Below are positions 47,601 to 60,119 of a stretch of 64,000 bases of DNA, piece after piece. The notes below the pieces were generated by a model. The model was not told the origin of the DNA and made no database searches. It saw only the letters and a program-made list of their open reading frames with translations. How positions within the stretch are numbered: position 1 is the first letter of the stretch; each line of letters begins with the position of its first letter. The DNA comes from Stenopsyche tienmushanensis. Lineage: Eukaryota; Arthropoda; Insecta; Trichoptera; Stenopsychidae. The stretch spans positions 1,984,001 through 2,048,000 of the forward strand of contig WACJ01000521.1 of NCBI GenBank assembly GCA_008973525.1, read 5' to 3'. The position numbers and the translations under genes were made by a program.

Positions 47601-50600
47601 ATTGTAGAAAGTAATAGCGCAAGTCGGGAATGGGGTTTGTTCTGAATAAAAACTCTGGCATCTATGTTAAATTTTAACCCTATTAACAACAGAATATATA
47701 CGCTGCTTATAAGAAGCAAAGTGCATGACTTATCCGGACCTTATCGGTGTGTATGTAAGCTCCCACAGAGGAGACAGGTGACAGTATCAAGGATATAAGG
47801 AGGCACACACTTCATTGCCCTCTTACGATGCCAAAATAGTTTTAGAGGATTTGAATGCGAAAGTTGGTAAATAAATCTTCTACAGTCTCACAATCAGAGC
47901 CCGTGGTTTCACAGCACCAATTTTGAGCACAAATGCACGTGGTAATCTGCTGACGAGGTCACCCGAAATCAGATTGACCATGTGTTACCGGGTGGGTGTT
48001 ACACTCCACGATGCCCACCCCTGCGGTAATAAAATGGAGTAAGTTTGCTCATCAAACGCTGCTGGGGTAACCCCGCAAACATGACTTGGTTACGCAGCTC
48101 ACCCTGTGCGGTGTACCCATAAAGGGGAATGTGGAACTGCTGTAGCTCTATTCAAACTGAGGTTGAACTCGTGGACTCGTAGTGACCCCGCTGGATTGCA
48201 TCCTTTGAATCTACAGTAATCTCTTTTTTTTCGAAAGAGGGGAATCTTTTCAAAACACCGTCAATTTGGGGTAGTGTGAGATATGACTCACTAAACCCCT
48301 TCCTCCGGTTCCGCCGCCACCCGGCTAACGTACAGTATTGACCTAGGGTGGCGGAACGTATCCTTCTCGGGCTTCATGTTAACACTTAGCGTGTTGTCGT
48401 ATTCTGGACCAGCCTCCTTTTGAATTTAAACAAGTAGCTATCATAACAACCGTGTCCAGTGAGTGCCTGGGTGAGATGGTAGCACAGCTGACCGTGTTTC
48501 CTGGATGCCCATGTCCTCAGGTCCGGAATGAGCCGATGTATCCATCGGCCTTTGGCGGAGCTGTCCCATCGCGACTGTCATTCCGCCATGATGTGCTGCC
48601 TGGCGCTCTGTCTTGTAATATATAGGCCATCGTACATTGCCTTCCACAAGGTGGATCCGAGCACCGAGCCGACTCCCACAGTGACTGATCTTTGTTTGCT
48701 CGTCCTGTCGGCTTCTGTATATATCAATGTCCTGTTGTGCAGGTAGCTCTCCACCATTCTGGTTAAGTATGGTGGGACGTCAATTTCCTTCAAAGCCCTG
48801 TTTATCAAGTCCCACCTTGCAGATCCGACGGTCTATAAGCCGACGGGTCATCCCTTTGAGGATGAGCACCAGCTTCTGGCGCTTCCAAGGTGCTGGGAAT
48901 ACCTCGAACCTCTCTCTCTCTTACCATAACCTCTGTCCTTCCTTCTCCAACGCACCTTCGGGTGCACATGATCTGAAGCTGATCTTCTTGCGGGAACTTC
49001 GCCTTTTTTGGATCGCGCAGAGCAAAAGGGGTAGGCGCCTGGATGCTCTGCGCGTAGCGTTTCTTGTGGGACAGATCAATAGAGGACACTCTCCGCTAAT
49101 CCGGGAAAACCTGGAACAGATCACACGGCACTGCCAGTAATAGGATCTGTATTTCAAGTCCATACACGCCTGTAAGACACTGTCTGTTTGTTATTCTGCA
49201 TTGACCATGTGTTCGTAGATAGAAGACATACAAGTAATATGGCGGACGTCAGAATAATGTATGGGATGAATTGCGACTCCGATCATTATCTTGTAAGAGC
49301 AAAATATGCTTTTAGGGTAAACTTTATTTACATTTAAAAATTTAGCGTCCTTATTGAAAGACCCCAAGTCCTGCATGGAATTGTTTAATAGCTTTGTTTG
49401 TTTACAAATATGAAATTGTTTTGTTACAGGCCACTATTGATGGACTTTCAGGATTAATAAAATTCGACGATGGACTTAGGACAGATTTTACACTTTACGT
49501 TGTCCAACTTACCAGAACTGGAATCCAAAAGGTCATTAATTTTAAATAATTTTCAAATCACTAAATACTCATCTCATATAGATTTAATGCATTTATTCCG
49601 TATGATTTTAGATTGGCGAATGGAATTCTACAATGTTGGTTTTGAGCGGTGATTCAAACATTCAGCAAATACCGTTCGAAGATGGCATATTGATGAACAG
49701 GACTTTCCGAATCTTGACGGCCATTGTTGGTTTTATTTTCAATTCGGTCAATTCTTCTATAGCGTCTAATTAGGGACCACGCTAAGTAAATAGACGCTAT
49801 AAGAGGATTGACTATACTATGAATTATGTTAAATATTATTATATTTAAATTATTATATTGTTGATTAGAGTAAGCCTTATGGCTTGAGGAAAGAATCTTC
49901 AACTACTTTAGAGGGAAATGATCGCTACGATGGCTTCGGAATAGAATTGATCCAAGAAATATCTAAAATTCTTGGATTTAACTACACATTTTCATTGCAA
50001 TTGGATGGCAATTATGGCAACATAGATAAAGTGACCAAGGAATGGACTGGAATGCTCCGAGAAGTGATGGATAACGTATGCCAATCGATGCAATACTGCT
50101 TCAAATATAAAAAAAATACATTTTGATATCATTTTTCTGTATATTTTATAGAGAGCAGACCTTGCCATCACTGATTTGACAGTGACTGCAGATCGCGATA
50201 GTGCAGTGGACTTTACAATGCCATTTATGCATCTCGGAATCAGTATATTGTATAAAAAACCGACAAAACAACCCCCCAGTCTATTTTCTTTCATGTCACC
50301 GTTTTCAAACGAGGTTTGACCGATAATTTTATTTGTTTTAATTTTTTTATACATTCATATTAATACAGTGTTTATTTTTAGGTATGGTTCTATCTGGGTA
50401 CTGCTTATTTAGGCGTGTCAGTATTGACATTCTTATTAGCCAGAATTTCACCGAAAGAATGGCAAAATCCCTATCCTTGCATCCAAGAACCGGAACAATT
50501 GGAGAATCAATTCAGCATGGCTAATTCTCTTTGGTTTACAGTCGGCAGTGTGCTACAACAGGGGTCTGAATTAGCGCCAATGTCAGTACAATTGTGGATA

Positions 50601-51491
50601 AGTATTTAATTTAGCAGGGAAACGAACCATTTTTAATTTGGGAATTCTTCAACAGAGCGATTTCAACAAGGATGATGGCCGGCATGTGGTGGTTTTTCAC
50701 CCTCATTTTGGTATCGTCTTATACTGCGAATTTGGCTGCTTTCTTGACTGTTGAATCTCTATCGTCCCCAATTGCTAGTGCTGATGATCTCGCCAATCAG
50801 GATGCTATTGCATACGGCGCAAAGAAAGGCGGTGCAACATTTAACTTTTTCAAAGTATTAACAACTTTTTTCTCTTTTATTTTTTTCATAGCGCCTACGT
50901 TCTAAGAGTGAGTTTAATACGCAGATTCTGTTTTCTTATATAAATTTACTTTTCTCTCAGGATCGCATAGTGTAAATTAAGCATGTATATCAATAAATGA
51001 ACCTTAACAATATTGATATTGTGTGTGTTTTGCATTAGCATATAATATTCGTTAATTTCTTCCGAAGATTTGGTCGCGTTTATTTTCCCATGATACTCTG
51101 TTCACAGCATATGCGTGATTACTCATCAACGAGTTAATGCAGCTTATTTTTGTTGAAATAAATAATAATTTATATTTTTTAAAGGATGCTGATCATCCCA
51201 CATATCGCAAAATGTACGAATATATGAACACACATCCAGAAGCAATGTGTGCAACTAACGATGAAGGAGTTGAAAGGTGAATTATTTTCTAATTATGCAC
51301 GAAATTATGAAACGAAGCTATTCAGCGCAAAAACGTATTTAATTCAATTCATAATTTCAGGGTTCAAACTGAGAATTATGCATTCCTCATGGAGTCAACT
51401 TCCATTGAATTTGTAACAGAAAGAAAATGTGATATAACTATGGTGGGAGGACTTCTAGACGAGAAGACGTACGGAATTGCAATGAGAAAAA
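44671..51491 (+). CDS. Gene 3: kainate-type ionotropic glutamate receptor, 3' end not found
   Basis: Exons: 44671-44746 (signal peptide [17 protein letters not shown]), 46158-46330, 46400-46567, 46632-46798, 46867-47063, 47139-47467, 49430-49531, 49612-49725, 49869-50075, 50152-50313, 50382-50581, 50656-50854, 51185-51276, 51361-51491. These give 772 codons in frame, with phases identical to gene 2. Amino-terminal domain about 27-415, S1 with Arg526, M1 566-586, pore with [15 protein letters not shown] (Q/R-site Gln624), intact SYTANLAAF gate at 653-661, S2 with Ala692/Thr693 and Glu740. The last exon ends in phase 1 at a good donor (gtgagt), so the final S2 exon, M4 and tail should follow. 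None is recognisable in 51492-64000. Either the gene runs past the window across an intron of more than 12 kb, or it has lost its end. An acidic insert of about 20 residues sits in exon 6. Confidence 0.9.
45367..45548 (+). repeat. Dispersed repeat in intron 1 of gene 3
   Basis: Partner of 24157-24345. A short CTGCGAGACTCCGTAG repeat also occurs at about 45170. Confidence 0.6.
45965..46120 (+). mobile_element. Gypsy-like LTR fragment, intron 1 of gene 3
   Basis: CGGCCAGATCTCTCTCTCAT, TTAATAAAGAAGC and ATTCGATGCCCGTCTACC match the middle of the LTR family. It ends 40 bp before the exon 2 acceptor. Confidence 0.6.
47493..49367. mobile_element. DNA element with inverted ends and nested non-LTR debris, intron 6 of gene 3
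   Basis: GGGTCTTTCAATAGTGATGC at the left and the complement of GGGTCTTTCAATAAGGACGC at the right bound 1.87 kb that fills nearly all of intron 6. The interior is mostly non-LTR retrotransposon remains. Confidence 0.5.
48240..49160 (-). pseudogene. Non-LTR reverse transcriptase fragment
   Basis: The minus strand reads [13 protein letters not shown] in one frame and later [19 protein letters not shown], then [20 protein letters not shown] (the VPQGSVLGPTLWN motif of reverse transcriptase). Frameshifts throughout. Confidence 0.6.
49745..49816. mobile_element. Tiny MITE in intron 8 of gene 3
   Basis: 72 bp with GTCAATTCTTCTATAGCGTC and GACGCTATAAGAGGATTGAC ends. It makes up half of a 143-nt intron and would form a hairpin about 20 nt after the donor. 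Confidence 0.65.
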
Positions 51492-53344
51492 GTGAGTTTT
51501 TATACATTTAATATTTAGTTCTTGTACTCTTCTTGCTTTCTGAAAGTCCTGATACTTTCACCTAGATAGACTTTCCATGGACAGTTTGCGCAAACTCCAG
51601 AAATCGAATGGAAACGCCCATTATCAGTCCATTCCTCTCTTCAGACTTCTCTTTCTATTCAGCAATAAGCAGTCCCTCTTTCTCCTGATACTATTATACA
51701 TAATATTCTCAAATGATTTCATAAATATAATTATATTTTCCTCATTTTCATTTAACTTCTTTAAATTCAATCCTTCTATAAATGTTATCGAAATAAATTT
51801 TGCTTAACTAAATTCCAAATATTAGCCCTCACTATCAAAAAAATATATTTAATTTACATTTTTTTTACTTGTTGTTCATTGATATTTTCAAAAAAATATT
51901 TTTAAAAAAATGCTAAAAAACTTGTAGGCTGGTAAAGTGTTAGTAATGACGTCGCTATAGTCCCTAACTAAAAAAAAATATTTTGAAAAATTGAAGGAGT
52001 CTTACACTATGATTTAAAAATAAAATCAAACATGGGCAATGCAATGGGACAACACTAATGATTAACACATGTTATTCTGGGCGATATAATTTTACTTGTA
52101 GTGGCCATCTCCGCGGCGCGCGTAATATCTATACTATTAGAGAGACTCAAAAGTATTCACGTATTTTAAGTAAAAAAAGTTCTAGTGTATTAATACCAAA
52201 AACGCATTGTACATCATCCCACCATATGCACAAAATAATCCCTTTTTATAGTCAATCCTTTCTATAGAATATTAACATAAATCACCCATTTCTCATCACC
52301 AGTTACAATGCTATTGAAAAAGATACTTGGGATTGTCTTGTCATGAAGGCATAGCTTGATTCGTTTTTATTGTCTTCGGTGTGCAGCTAATAGTACACAT
52401 CCTACTCCATAACACGCATCCTATTCGTTTTGCCGATGATTTTTAAATATGCGATAATTCCTCAGTTGTTTGTCATGGATTTGACATGTGGAAATTTTAC
52501 CCTTAATAATTAAAATAATGTCAATATTGTCTGAAAAAATGACAGCACGAAAGTTTGTTGAAAAAACAAAACGTTTCTGCGTAATATATTTTTTCCACAT
52601 GGTGCATCCGCTAAACGTCTCGCAAATAAAATTTTATAAACATACATTGTTAGTATGATTTCAAAAATGTTCACAAAGATGCGCATAAAAATTCCTAATA
52701 GTTTCATCACAATCAGATGAATGGTATAGGAACGTATACGAGACAAACAAACAGACAAGACGACAAACAAACATACATTTTTATAATTCTTCGATTCATA
52801 TTTTTGCAATTTTTTTGTAATGAAAAGTTGATTTTAATACCTATCTAAGATCGATTTACAAATATAAATATTTTTTTAAAATTAATCATCGACAATTATT
52901 AATAAAACAAATATTATTTGTGAATGTTTGAGAACGATTTCAGTCTATGTCGTGCATAAAAACTGAACCTCCATATATCATATGCTTCCCTAATACATTG
53001 GAGAGCAACAAGACTCCCTCGCTAATTTCCCTCTCATACGAAAACTTATACAAGAGGACCAATTCAAACTATTTGTAAAATATTTTATTTTTTATTTAAA
53101 TATATTATGAATTTATTCCAATCAAAAACACCGTATAATCAGCCTTTTTCACAAAAATGAAAAAACAATTGAATATTATTTCAATCGATATTTAAATTGT
53201 TATATAATATTCCTCATATGCTCATTCCAATAAAATATTTTTTAATTTAATTTAATTTTAATTTTATTTTATTATAATAAAATATTATAAGAGTGCGTCC
53301 AAGTGTATTTGGTCGCGTAGAAAAGTTGAATGACCCCATTAATA
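51492..53344. other. AT-rich DNA after the last visible gene 3 exon
   Basis: No exon for the RWWKEK segment, M4 or tail was found. A mariner fragment (minus strand, NSIVTGDEKW) lies at about 52270-52480. A long minus-strand frame at 52510-52809 is not convincing as a gene. Confidence 0.45.
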
Positions 53345-53540
53345 TTATACGCAAGAGGGTGTCCATCGGCACGAGGGTGATAACACTCTATGGCGATGCG
53401 TAGGGCGGTATTCCATTGAAAAGCGGGGGTGTAAACATTGTAAGGAATTGTAGGAGTCGAAAACGCTACGAATGCACCAGGACAGCATGACCATTGAAGA
53501 AGTATCGATTTTCCCGGACAGGCACATGTCTTCGACGTTC
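53345..53540 (-). repeat. Inverted outlying satellite unit
   Basis: The complement contains the satellite core (TTTTCGACTCCTACAATTCC, then TTTACACCCCCGCTTTTC). It is the only inverted unit and lies 1.9 kb from the array. Confidence 0.75.
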
Positions 53541-53989
53541 ATTGCGCCAGTTCGTCTACCCCTTAAACAGCGCTCTCTTATAAAATGGGGTGAAATTCAC
53601 CCTAAAAGATTGCATCGAATTAAATTATGCCCATTCATTGCCGACTGTAAATCTTTCATGAGCGCTCTTGTCGTATGAAATATGTTTATGCAAATTTTTA
53701 TAATCAACCCTTCGTTTTAACAACGTTTATCTAATGCAAATTCCGAATGTTAAGGGCTCAATTTGAACTTATAAATATATTTTAATAGTAAAAATATTAT
53801 AAATTTATAATATTTATGATAAAATCGAATTGACATCAAATGCCTTGTACATTAAATTAACACAACACTCAATAAGTTCTTAGGATGACTAATAAAATAG
53901 CAACCTTTTTAATAAAAAAACAACAACTTCATTCATCAACATATTCTTATTCGATAGTTATATTGTTATTCCAACGTTTTTCTAATATT

Positions 53990-54070
53990 TCAACTGTGAG
54001 CAAACGCGGTACCCTCTTTAGGTAAAGCTTTCTCATGGACAAATATTGAATATATTTATCCTTCTGTAGT
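53990..54070 (-). pseudogene. Short mariner transposase fragment
   Basis: GTGAGCAAACGCGGTACC and CTTTCTCATG match the other mariner remnants. Confidence 0.5.
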
Positions 54071-54109
54071 CTTCTGATATCTTAATGATGTTAGCTATCT
54101 CATGCAATT

Positions 54110-54182
54110 TTATTCGCCAGATTAACAGCGACATCTTCTATCTCTCTTCAAGTGCAATGTGTTATTTTAACAACGCCGTGTA
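54110..54182 (+). mobile_element. Short gypsy-like LTR fragment
   Basis: TTCGCCAGATTAACAGCGAC, CTCTCTTCAAGTGCAATGTG and TTTTAACAACGCC match the 5' third of the LTR family. Confidence 0.55.
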
Positions 54183-55394
54183 GTAAATACATCACCGGTA
54201 GGGAAAAGTTAATACAACAATTTGAAAAACATATATATATATACTAAATATATGTATACATAGATTAGACAGTTACCGCCCCTAGGAATTGCCCGACAAT
54301 TAGAAGTTACGCCATTGTTTTCAAGCGTCTAGATTTTGACGAAAACGTCTTGATTTAGTAACCTTCAACGTGCTGGTGAGTTGTACGATTTCTGTTAGTT
54401 GAAAATTTTAAACCCGATTTTTTCGGGATTACGTTTACTAGTCCCGGGATTGGCCGCCAGGGTCTCCAGCGTTAAAAGCATTTAAATTTAAATATTATAT
54501 ATTGTTCCTTGGTTCCATGGTTGAAATACTTTAACTTGAGGGGTGCGAGTTTCTTGTAAGTTACATGAGGGTTGCGAGAAAGCAGCGAGCCCTCAACGAG
54601 GTATGCGACCCTAATACAAAATTTTCCCTTTTCCCTGGAAGCAAATGGAACTTCCGCTTTTCTCTGCGCCACTTCCGCCTTTTTTCCCTTCCACTCGCAT
54701 CGAGAAAAGCTCAGCTGCTCCAAACTATCGGTTCGCATTGCCGTAGCACATCAATGCACTCGAATTATTCAACTCAAAATGGCACATTTTTCAAACATCA
54801 TACCATGTCATTGTTTCGATTGCGTATCAGTAATAAAATTTAATTTCAAAACTGTAATTAATATTATTTCATAGTTGGATAGTTTGGATTTAAAGGTCAA
54901 ACTATAAGTTTCAATTGCTTCGGATAGATAGTTTTGATATTACGCGAATAGTTATAGTTCGTGGTACCAAGACTTGATGTTTAAAAGAGATGTCTGAAAA
55001 CTGAGTCGAGTAACATCATAATTTAAAGACCGATATTAATGGCGTCCGATGTATAAGAAGAGCAGCAACGAGAGGAGTTGGCAGTTAGCCGAAAGTTTTA
55101 AACAATATTTACTTAAATAACTATGATTTTATAAAATCGATTGATTGACAAAATGCAATGATATATTGAAAATTATCATAATGTCGATATAGATAATAAT
55201 ATTTTAAGCAATTGAGATTTAAAATAATGCAATTGAATAAATGCATTTCAATTGCATAATATAATTATTGTATTTATTGAATGTTTTAATGTAAAAATTC
55301 AACCCTCGTGTTTTAGAAGCGCAACGAATTTCAAGTGTGTATTAATGCTGACATCTCAAACCGTTTGATAGGGTGGAAATCGAAACCTCTCAGT
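54183..55394. other. Noncoding spacer
   Basis: AT-rich with one GC-richer patch (54540-54740). Overlapping open frames there have no family features. Confidence 0.35.
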
Positions 55395-56586
55395 GGGGTA
55401 TGTCTTCCTGGTCAGTTCGTAGCATTGTCGACTCCTACATTCTCTATCATGTTTACACCCCCGCTTTCCAATAGGCTCCCGGCAGTGTGTGGTTTAGACT
55501 ATGACGAGCTGGAGAGTTTGTGCGGGGTCAGGTTTATACGATCAATAACGATGCCCGCCCTGTGAGTGAAAAGTTCACCCCTATGCGGAAGAGAGATGAA
55601 GCGTATCGTGTTCAACCCCTTCGGCCCTCGGGTACGAGACCACCGAAAGGATATGCTGCTCTGATACGAAAGCAGGATTTTCGACTCCTACAATTTGCTA
55701 TCGTGCTTACACCCCCGCTTTGAACGGACTTCCGCCTACGTATGCTTGGGTGAGGATAATCAATGGGGTACTTCCGGTACGAGATTTTAGAAGCTCACCG
55801 CTGGAGGGGCGCGTGGCGCATAGGGGTAGAGAATCTGCGGTAGAGTGTTCGCCAACCCTCAGCATAGCGCACAAAGATCCCTCCTGATGGTTCATGTTCC
55901 TCTGGGAAGTTCACACAGTTTTCGACTCCTACAATTTCTTATTGCGCCTACAACCCCACATCCTATGGCATACCACAGGCATTAAAATGATGCTATTTTT
56001 TCACAAAAATACTTTTTTACATAAACACATTTTTCTCGCAATTTTTCCCCTCCATAAAATTAATATTGCTTTATAATTTAACACATTAAATGCAGGGGAA
56101 TTTCAAGCACCAAGTATTCTACTACCAGTAAGGGTACTATAAAATTATGAAAGCTATTTTTAATTATACCTAACACTATTTTTTGAATTGAAGTGTTAAT
56201 TGATTTATTGTTTTATTAGCATCCCTTTTTTGTTTTATTAACATCATGTTTCCCTTTCCCACACGTATATACATATTAATATGTTACCTAATAGGACTAA
56301 TAATTACTATTCAGAAATATGATATCATTTTTTTAAATAAATACATTGACTATGCATATTTATATCTTTCTATGTTGGATGTGATCAGGTGTTCGTTTGA
56401 TAAAATCATTATCAAACTAGATTAAAATATTATATTACATGTCCGTTTAAAGTTGGACACTTTTCAAACTTATTAATCCTCCTTACAGCCTCTTAATATT
56501 GAAAATTCTGATATTATGAAATGTATATTACATGTTTAGTAAATGCCATTAAATTTTCCACCACAAAAAAAAGAGTTTACATATCG

Positions 56587-56640
56587 ATAGTGCCAAAAAT
56601 ACGTGCCGTTTTAACATTTCTGCTTAGAAAAGTTATAAAA
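56587..56640 (+). mobile_element. Single end of a GTGCCAAAAATACGTGCCG element
   Basis: ATAGTGCCAAAAATACGTGC matches the ends of the element at 60741-61263. No partner end was found nearby. Confidence 0.5.
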
Positions 56641-57015
56641 AAAACAGTTTTGTATTTTTTTTCCTATGGGCTTTGAAAGAGTCATTGTTAAATATATATT
56701 CTGTTCAATATCGCCGTCTGAACATGTATAATTTACTCTTTTTTTGTGAATTTGTAAGATATAACAAAAATCTAGAGATCTAAAATTTAGAGACTGTTAT
56801 CGAAAATAATGAGTTTTGTGAATATTTAGAAAATATCAAACGGCATTGACGGGTTAATCTAGAGTTGAATCAACCTAGATGATTTGTATAATATAAAAAA
56901 CATTTTTTTTTTATTTCAATAATTCCATACATTTAGGTTGAATACTTGTTTGCTAATTATTGGATGTACATAAGGCTTAAGCAAGTTCTGATATTGTCGA
57001 AATATTTTTTCTTTG

Positions 57016-57155
57016 TCTGAGAACGTGCTCTATTTTGTGGCTCGCACGATCTCCAGACCTGACATCACTAGATTTTTTTGTTTGGGAATGTGCCCTATTT
57101 CGTGGCTTGCATGATCAACGGTTCTGACACCACTAGATTTCTTTATCCAAGGACG
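57016..57155 (-). repeat. 65-bp minisatellite, inverted copy
   Basis: About two units, complementary to the array at 5524-5757 (GGCTCGCACGATCTCCAGAC, CTGACATCACTAG, then a T-run). Confidence 0.75.
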
Positions 57156-57802
57156 TGTGAAAGGTTAATCCCCAAACAAAAGTCTAAAAAATTAAAAGAG
57201 TTAATCCTTGAAAATAAATCTGATCTGAAATATCAGAAAAAGGTAATTTAAAAGTTGAAATCAAAACATAACTACAAAAAGATAGTCATATTTCAATAAA
57301 TAAAATTTCAAAAAAAAATATTTGTAATGTTTTTAGAGAATTTTAAAATATTTTAGAAATCCATCCACTTAGATTAAAACTTTTAAAAAATAAAAAAGCA
57401 CATATTTTTTTAGGACTGTATTGTTTCTAAAATACTAAATAAATGTCTCAGGTATGTTATGTATATTTTCGGTTAAACAAAAAACTCTTAAAAAATATTT
57501 TAATTTTAAGTAGAAGGAATAAAAATGCGAGTAGAAGAGTTGAGTAGCGAGTGCGTTAAAAAAATAAAAGGGCTTATAATTTAATTGTTTTTAAAATACG
57601 AAATAAAATTTGAATATTAACCCTTTGATCAATGAGTTAATATTAAATTTAATTCGTATATCGGATACGTATAAATTCCCTTGAAATTTTAATGTTTATT
57701 TTTGATGATTGATGTGATGACTTGCTATTTTGTACGCTATATAAAAAAAGTTAATATATTGTATTCCTTTGTAGAAATACAAGTATTTTTTGTGTTTTAA
57801 TA

Positions 57803-57905
57803 TTTAGACGTGTAGGGGTACGTTTACAGTACGACGTAAGACACCGGTCTCTTTCTTCGATTCATAATCTCCACAATCAACGTGCCAGAATGCTCTTCCT
57901 GTATC
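57803..57905 (-). mobile_element. hAT-type element edge
   Basis: ATTTAGACGTGTAGGGGTAC is the inverse of the edge of the hAT remnant at 30713-30935. Confidence 0.45.
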
Positions 57906-60119
57906 ACTTGAATCCATTCGCAGCATATGCGGGATTCCTCAACAACGGGTTAAAATTGATTATTTATTTAGGGTTGTCATTACAATGTCAATTTTTTTTT
58001 TGGGGTTACATAAAAACCATTTTGGTCACAGGCCTAAAAATTTCGTTCAAGCGGTGAAACGCTCCCGACGTTAACAGGATAAAAGGAATTGAGCTCTGAA
58101 ACAGCGTTACGAAGGAATTTATCAAGACGCTGATATACTTATGCAATCCTGATAGCTCCGAAGCCTTGTCGACTCCTACAATTCCTTATTAAGTGTACAC
58201 CCCCGCTTATCACAAACCTTGTATTGATTGTAAACATTCGATGTGGGCGTTTAGGGGTGGAGTTTCGTCGTCCGAGCCTCCGATGTGTTCATTGAGTCCT
58301 GGTGCGATAGCAGCATTCTCGACTCCTACAATTCCTTGTCATGTGCGCTTTTCATGAAACTTCCAGCTGGTCTACTGAAATAGTTACGCCTCGATTTTAT
58401 TCCGTAAGCGCATTTCTGAGGAAGGGAGTAAAACGAGGCGGTGAAAATTCTAGGATGGAGTGCCGTTCTAACCCCTCGGGAGGGCTGTGACGGACACTTC
58501 CAAGCGTATCATGTTATCCTGAATGTTCAGAGCGTTTTCGACTCCTACAATACCCTATCGCGGGTTCGCTTTAGACGGCGAATATTTCGAAGATATTGTT
58601 TTATTCGATGTTTGAAACTCGTCGGTGGAGGGTTGCGCCACCCCTCTGTTAATGAAGTCGACCCGAATCCCGTTTGTCGTGTATGATCTCCGCATACGTT
58701 CCCAGCGTTTTCGACTCCTACAATTCCCTGCCATGCTTACACCTTCGATTTCCACATGTGCAATCAAAGAAGCTAATTCCAATCGCGTGTCCATTGTTCA
58801 AAAGCGGTGGAAGGTTGAGGTGGAAAATTTAAGTCTTCATGTGGATCATGTTATCCTGGTAGGTTCGCAGCATTTTCGACTCCTACAATTCTCTATCATG
58901 GTTTAAACTCCCATTTGATGCGCGCAAGCCACGCCTATATATTGATTTTCAGATTTGTAGGGTTGAAGAGTGGAGGGCTTCGCAATTAAATTTCTCCTCC
59001 GTAACTATGCTATCCTAATACGATGGCAGTGTTTTCAACTCCAACAGTTCTCCATCGTGTTTACACCCCCGCTTCTCGTTACGTACTGAAAGAACTCAGA
59101 TAGTTGAATAAGCCCTCCGTCGCCGTATCGATTTTAGAGGCTCGTAGTCGGAGGGGTGTAATTTTCATAGGGGTGGAAATGTGCACGACGCGAAAACTCC
59201 TCGCGCAACGTGCAACCCTGATACCCTCGCAGCGGCTTAGACTCCTACAATTCTCTATCATGTTTACACCCCCGCTTCATGATAGAGTCTTCTTTGTGCT
59301 GAAAATGCTGTATTTTGAAGGCACGCCCCTAGCAGCGTTCAAAGGGTGATACTCCAGGGGCGTGACTAAATACTATACCTTCATCCAGCTCATGTCGCCT
59401 TGATAGCATAGCAAGCTTTTCGACTCCTACAATTCTCTATCGTGTTTCCTCCCCCGCTTTGCAATAGGTCTATCAATGTACATATAAAACTGAATGGCAA
59501 CTGTGCTTTCGTATTGATCTCAAGTGGAGGGTAGAAAACCAAAGCGAGTAAATGTTAGCAACACGAAACCACCCCGCTTATTATGTCGCCCGGGTATCTT
59601 GGCAGGCTTTGCGACTTCTACAATTCTCTATCATGCTTACACCCTCGCTTCACAACAAATTCCTCCCAAGTTGAAAGACGGCTCCTCCTATTTATCGATT
59701 TGTAATGTTAAATTTTCCGAGGGCGCTACGAAACACCCCTTTGTGGTTTATGATATCCTTGTGCATTCGCAGGGTTTTCGACTCCTACAATTCTCTATCG
59801 TGTTTACACGACCGCTTCGCAACGGGCTCTCGGTTGTTTGTAACTGAAAACCATAGCTCGTCTTCGTCGTCGACCGCAAAGCTCCGCCTCCTGAAGGGTG
59901 CAAGACGTGAAGGGTGAATTTTCCAAGGGGAGAAATGTGCGCAAACGGATACCTCCACGAGGGTTCTGCTACCCTAACCCGATAGCAAGACTTTCGACTC
60001 CTACAATTTCCTATCGCGTTTCCATCCCCACCTTGCTATTTCTAACACATCACCGCCATGCATATACGAAAGTAGTCTCATAAGTGCCCGATGTGATGTA
60101 TACTTTTTTTAAAAAAATA

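Larger units (their letters stand above)
55395..60050 (+). repeat. Diverged satellite array, older part (about 14 units)
   Basis: Units share a core of about 45 bp: GCAGNGTTTTCGACTCCTAC, then AATTCTCTATCATGTTTACA, then CCCCCGCTT. Core positions (the GACTCC word or its equivalent): 55430, 55683, 55924, then 58171, 58321, 58540, 58713, 58878, 59037, 59240, 59422, 59613, 59780, 59996. Spacing is 150-253 bp, around 180 on average in the dense part. The DNA between cores is much less alike, though GGGGTG and ATCCTGATACGATAGC-like words recur. 55960-58130 is AT-rich insertion sequence. Confidence 0.85.

Noticed and set aside
52510..52809. Minus-strand frame with hydrophobic stretches after gene 3
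   Set aside because: AT-rich chance hydrophobicity in a region with mariner debris; it is not M4 of a receptor (wrong strand, no match).
54565..54874. Overlapping open frames of about 90-100 residues in a GC-richer patch
   Set aside because: Three frames are open at once on both strands and none has recognisable features.
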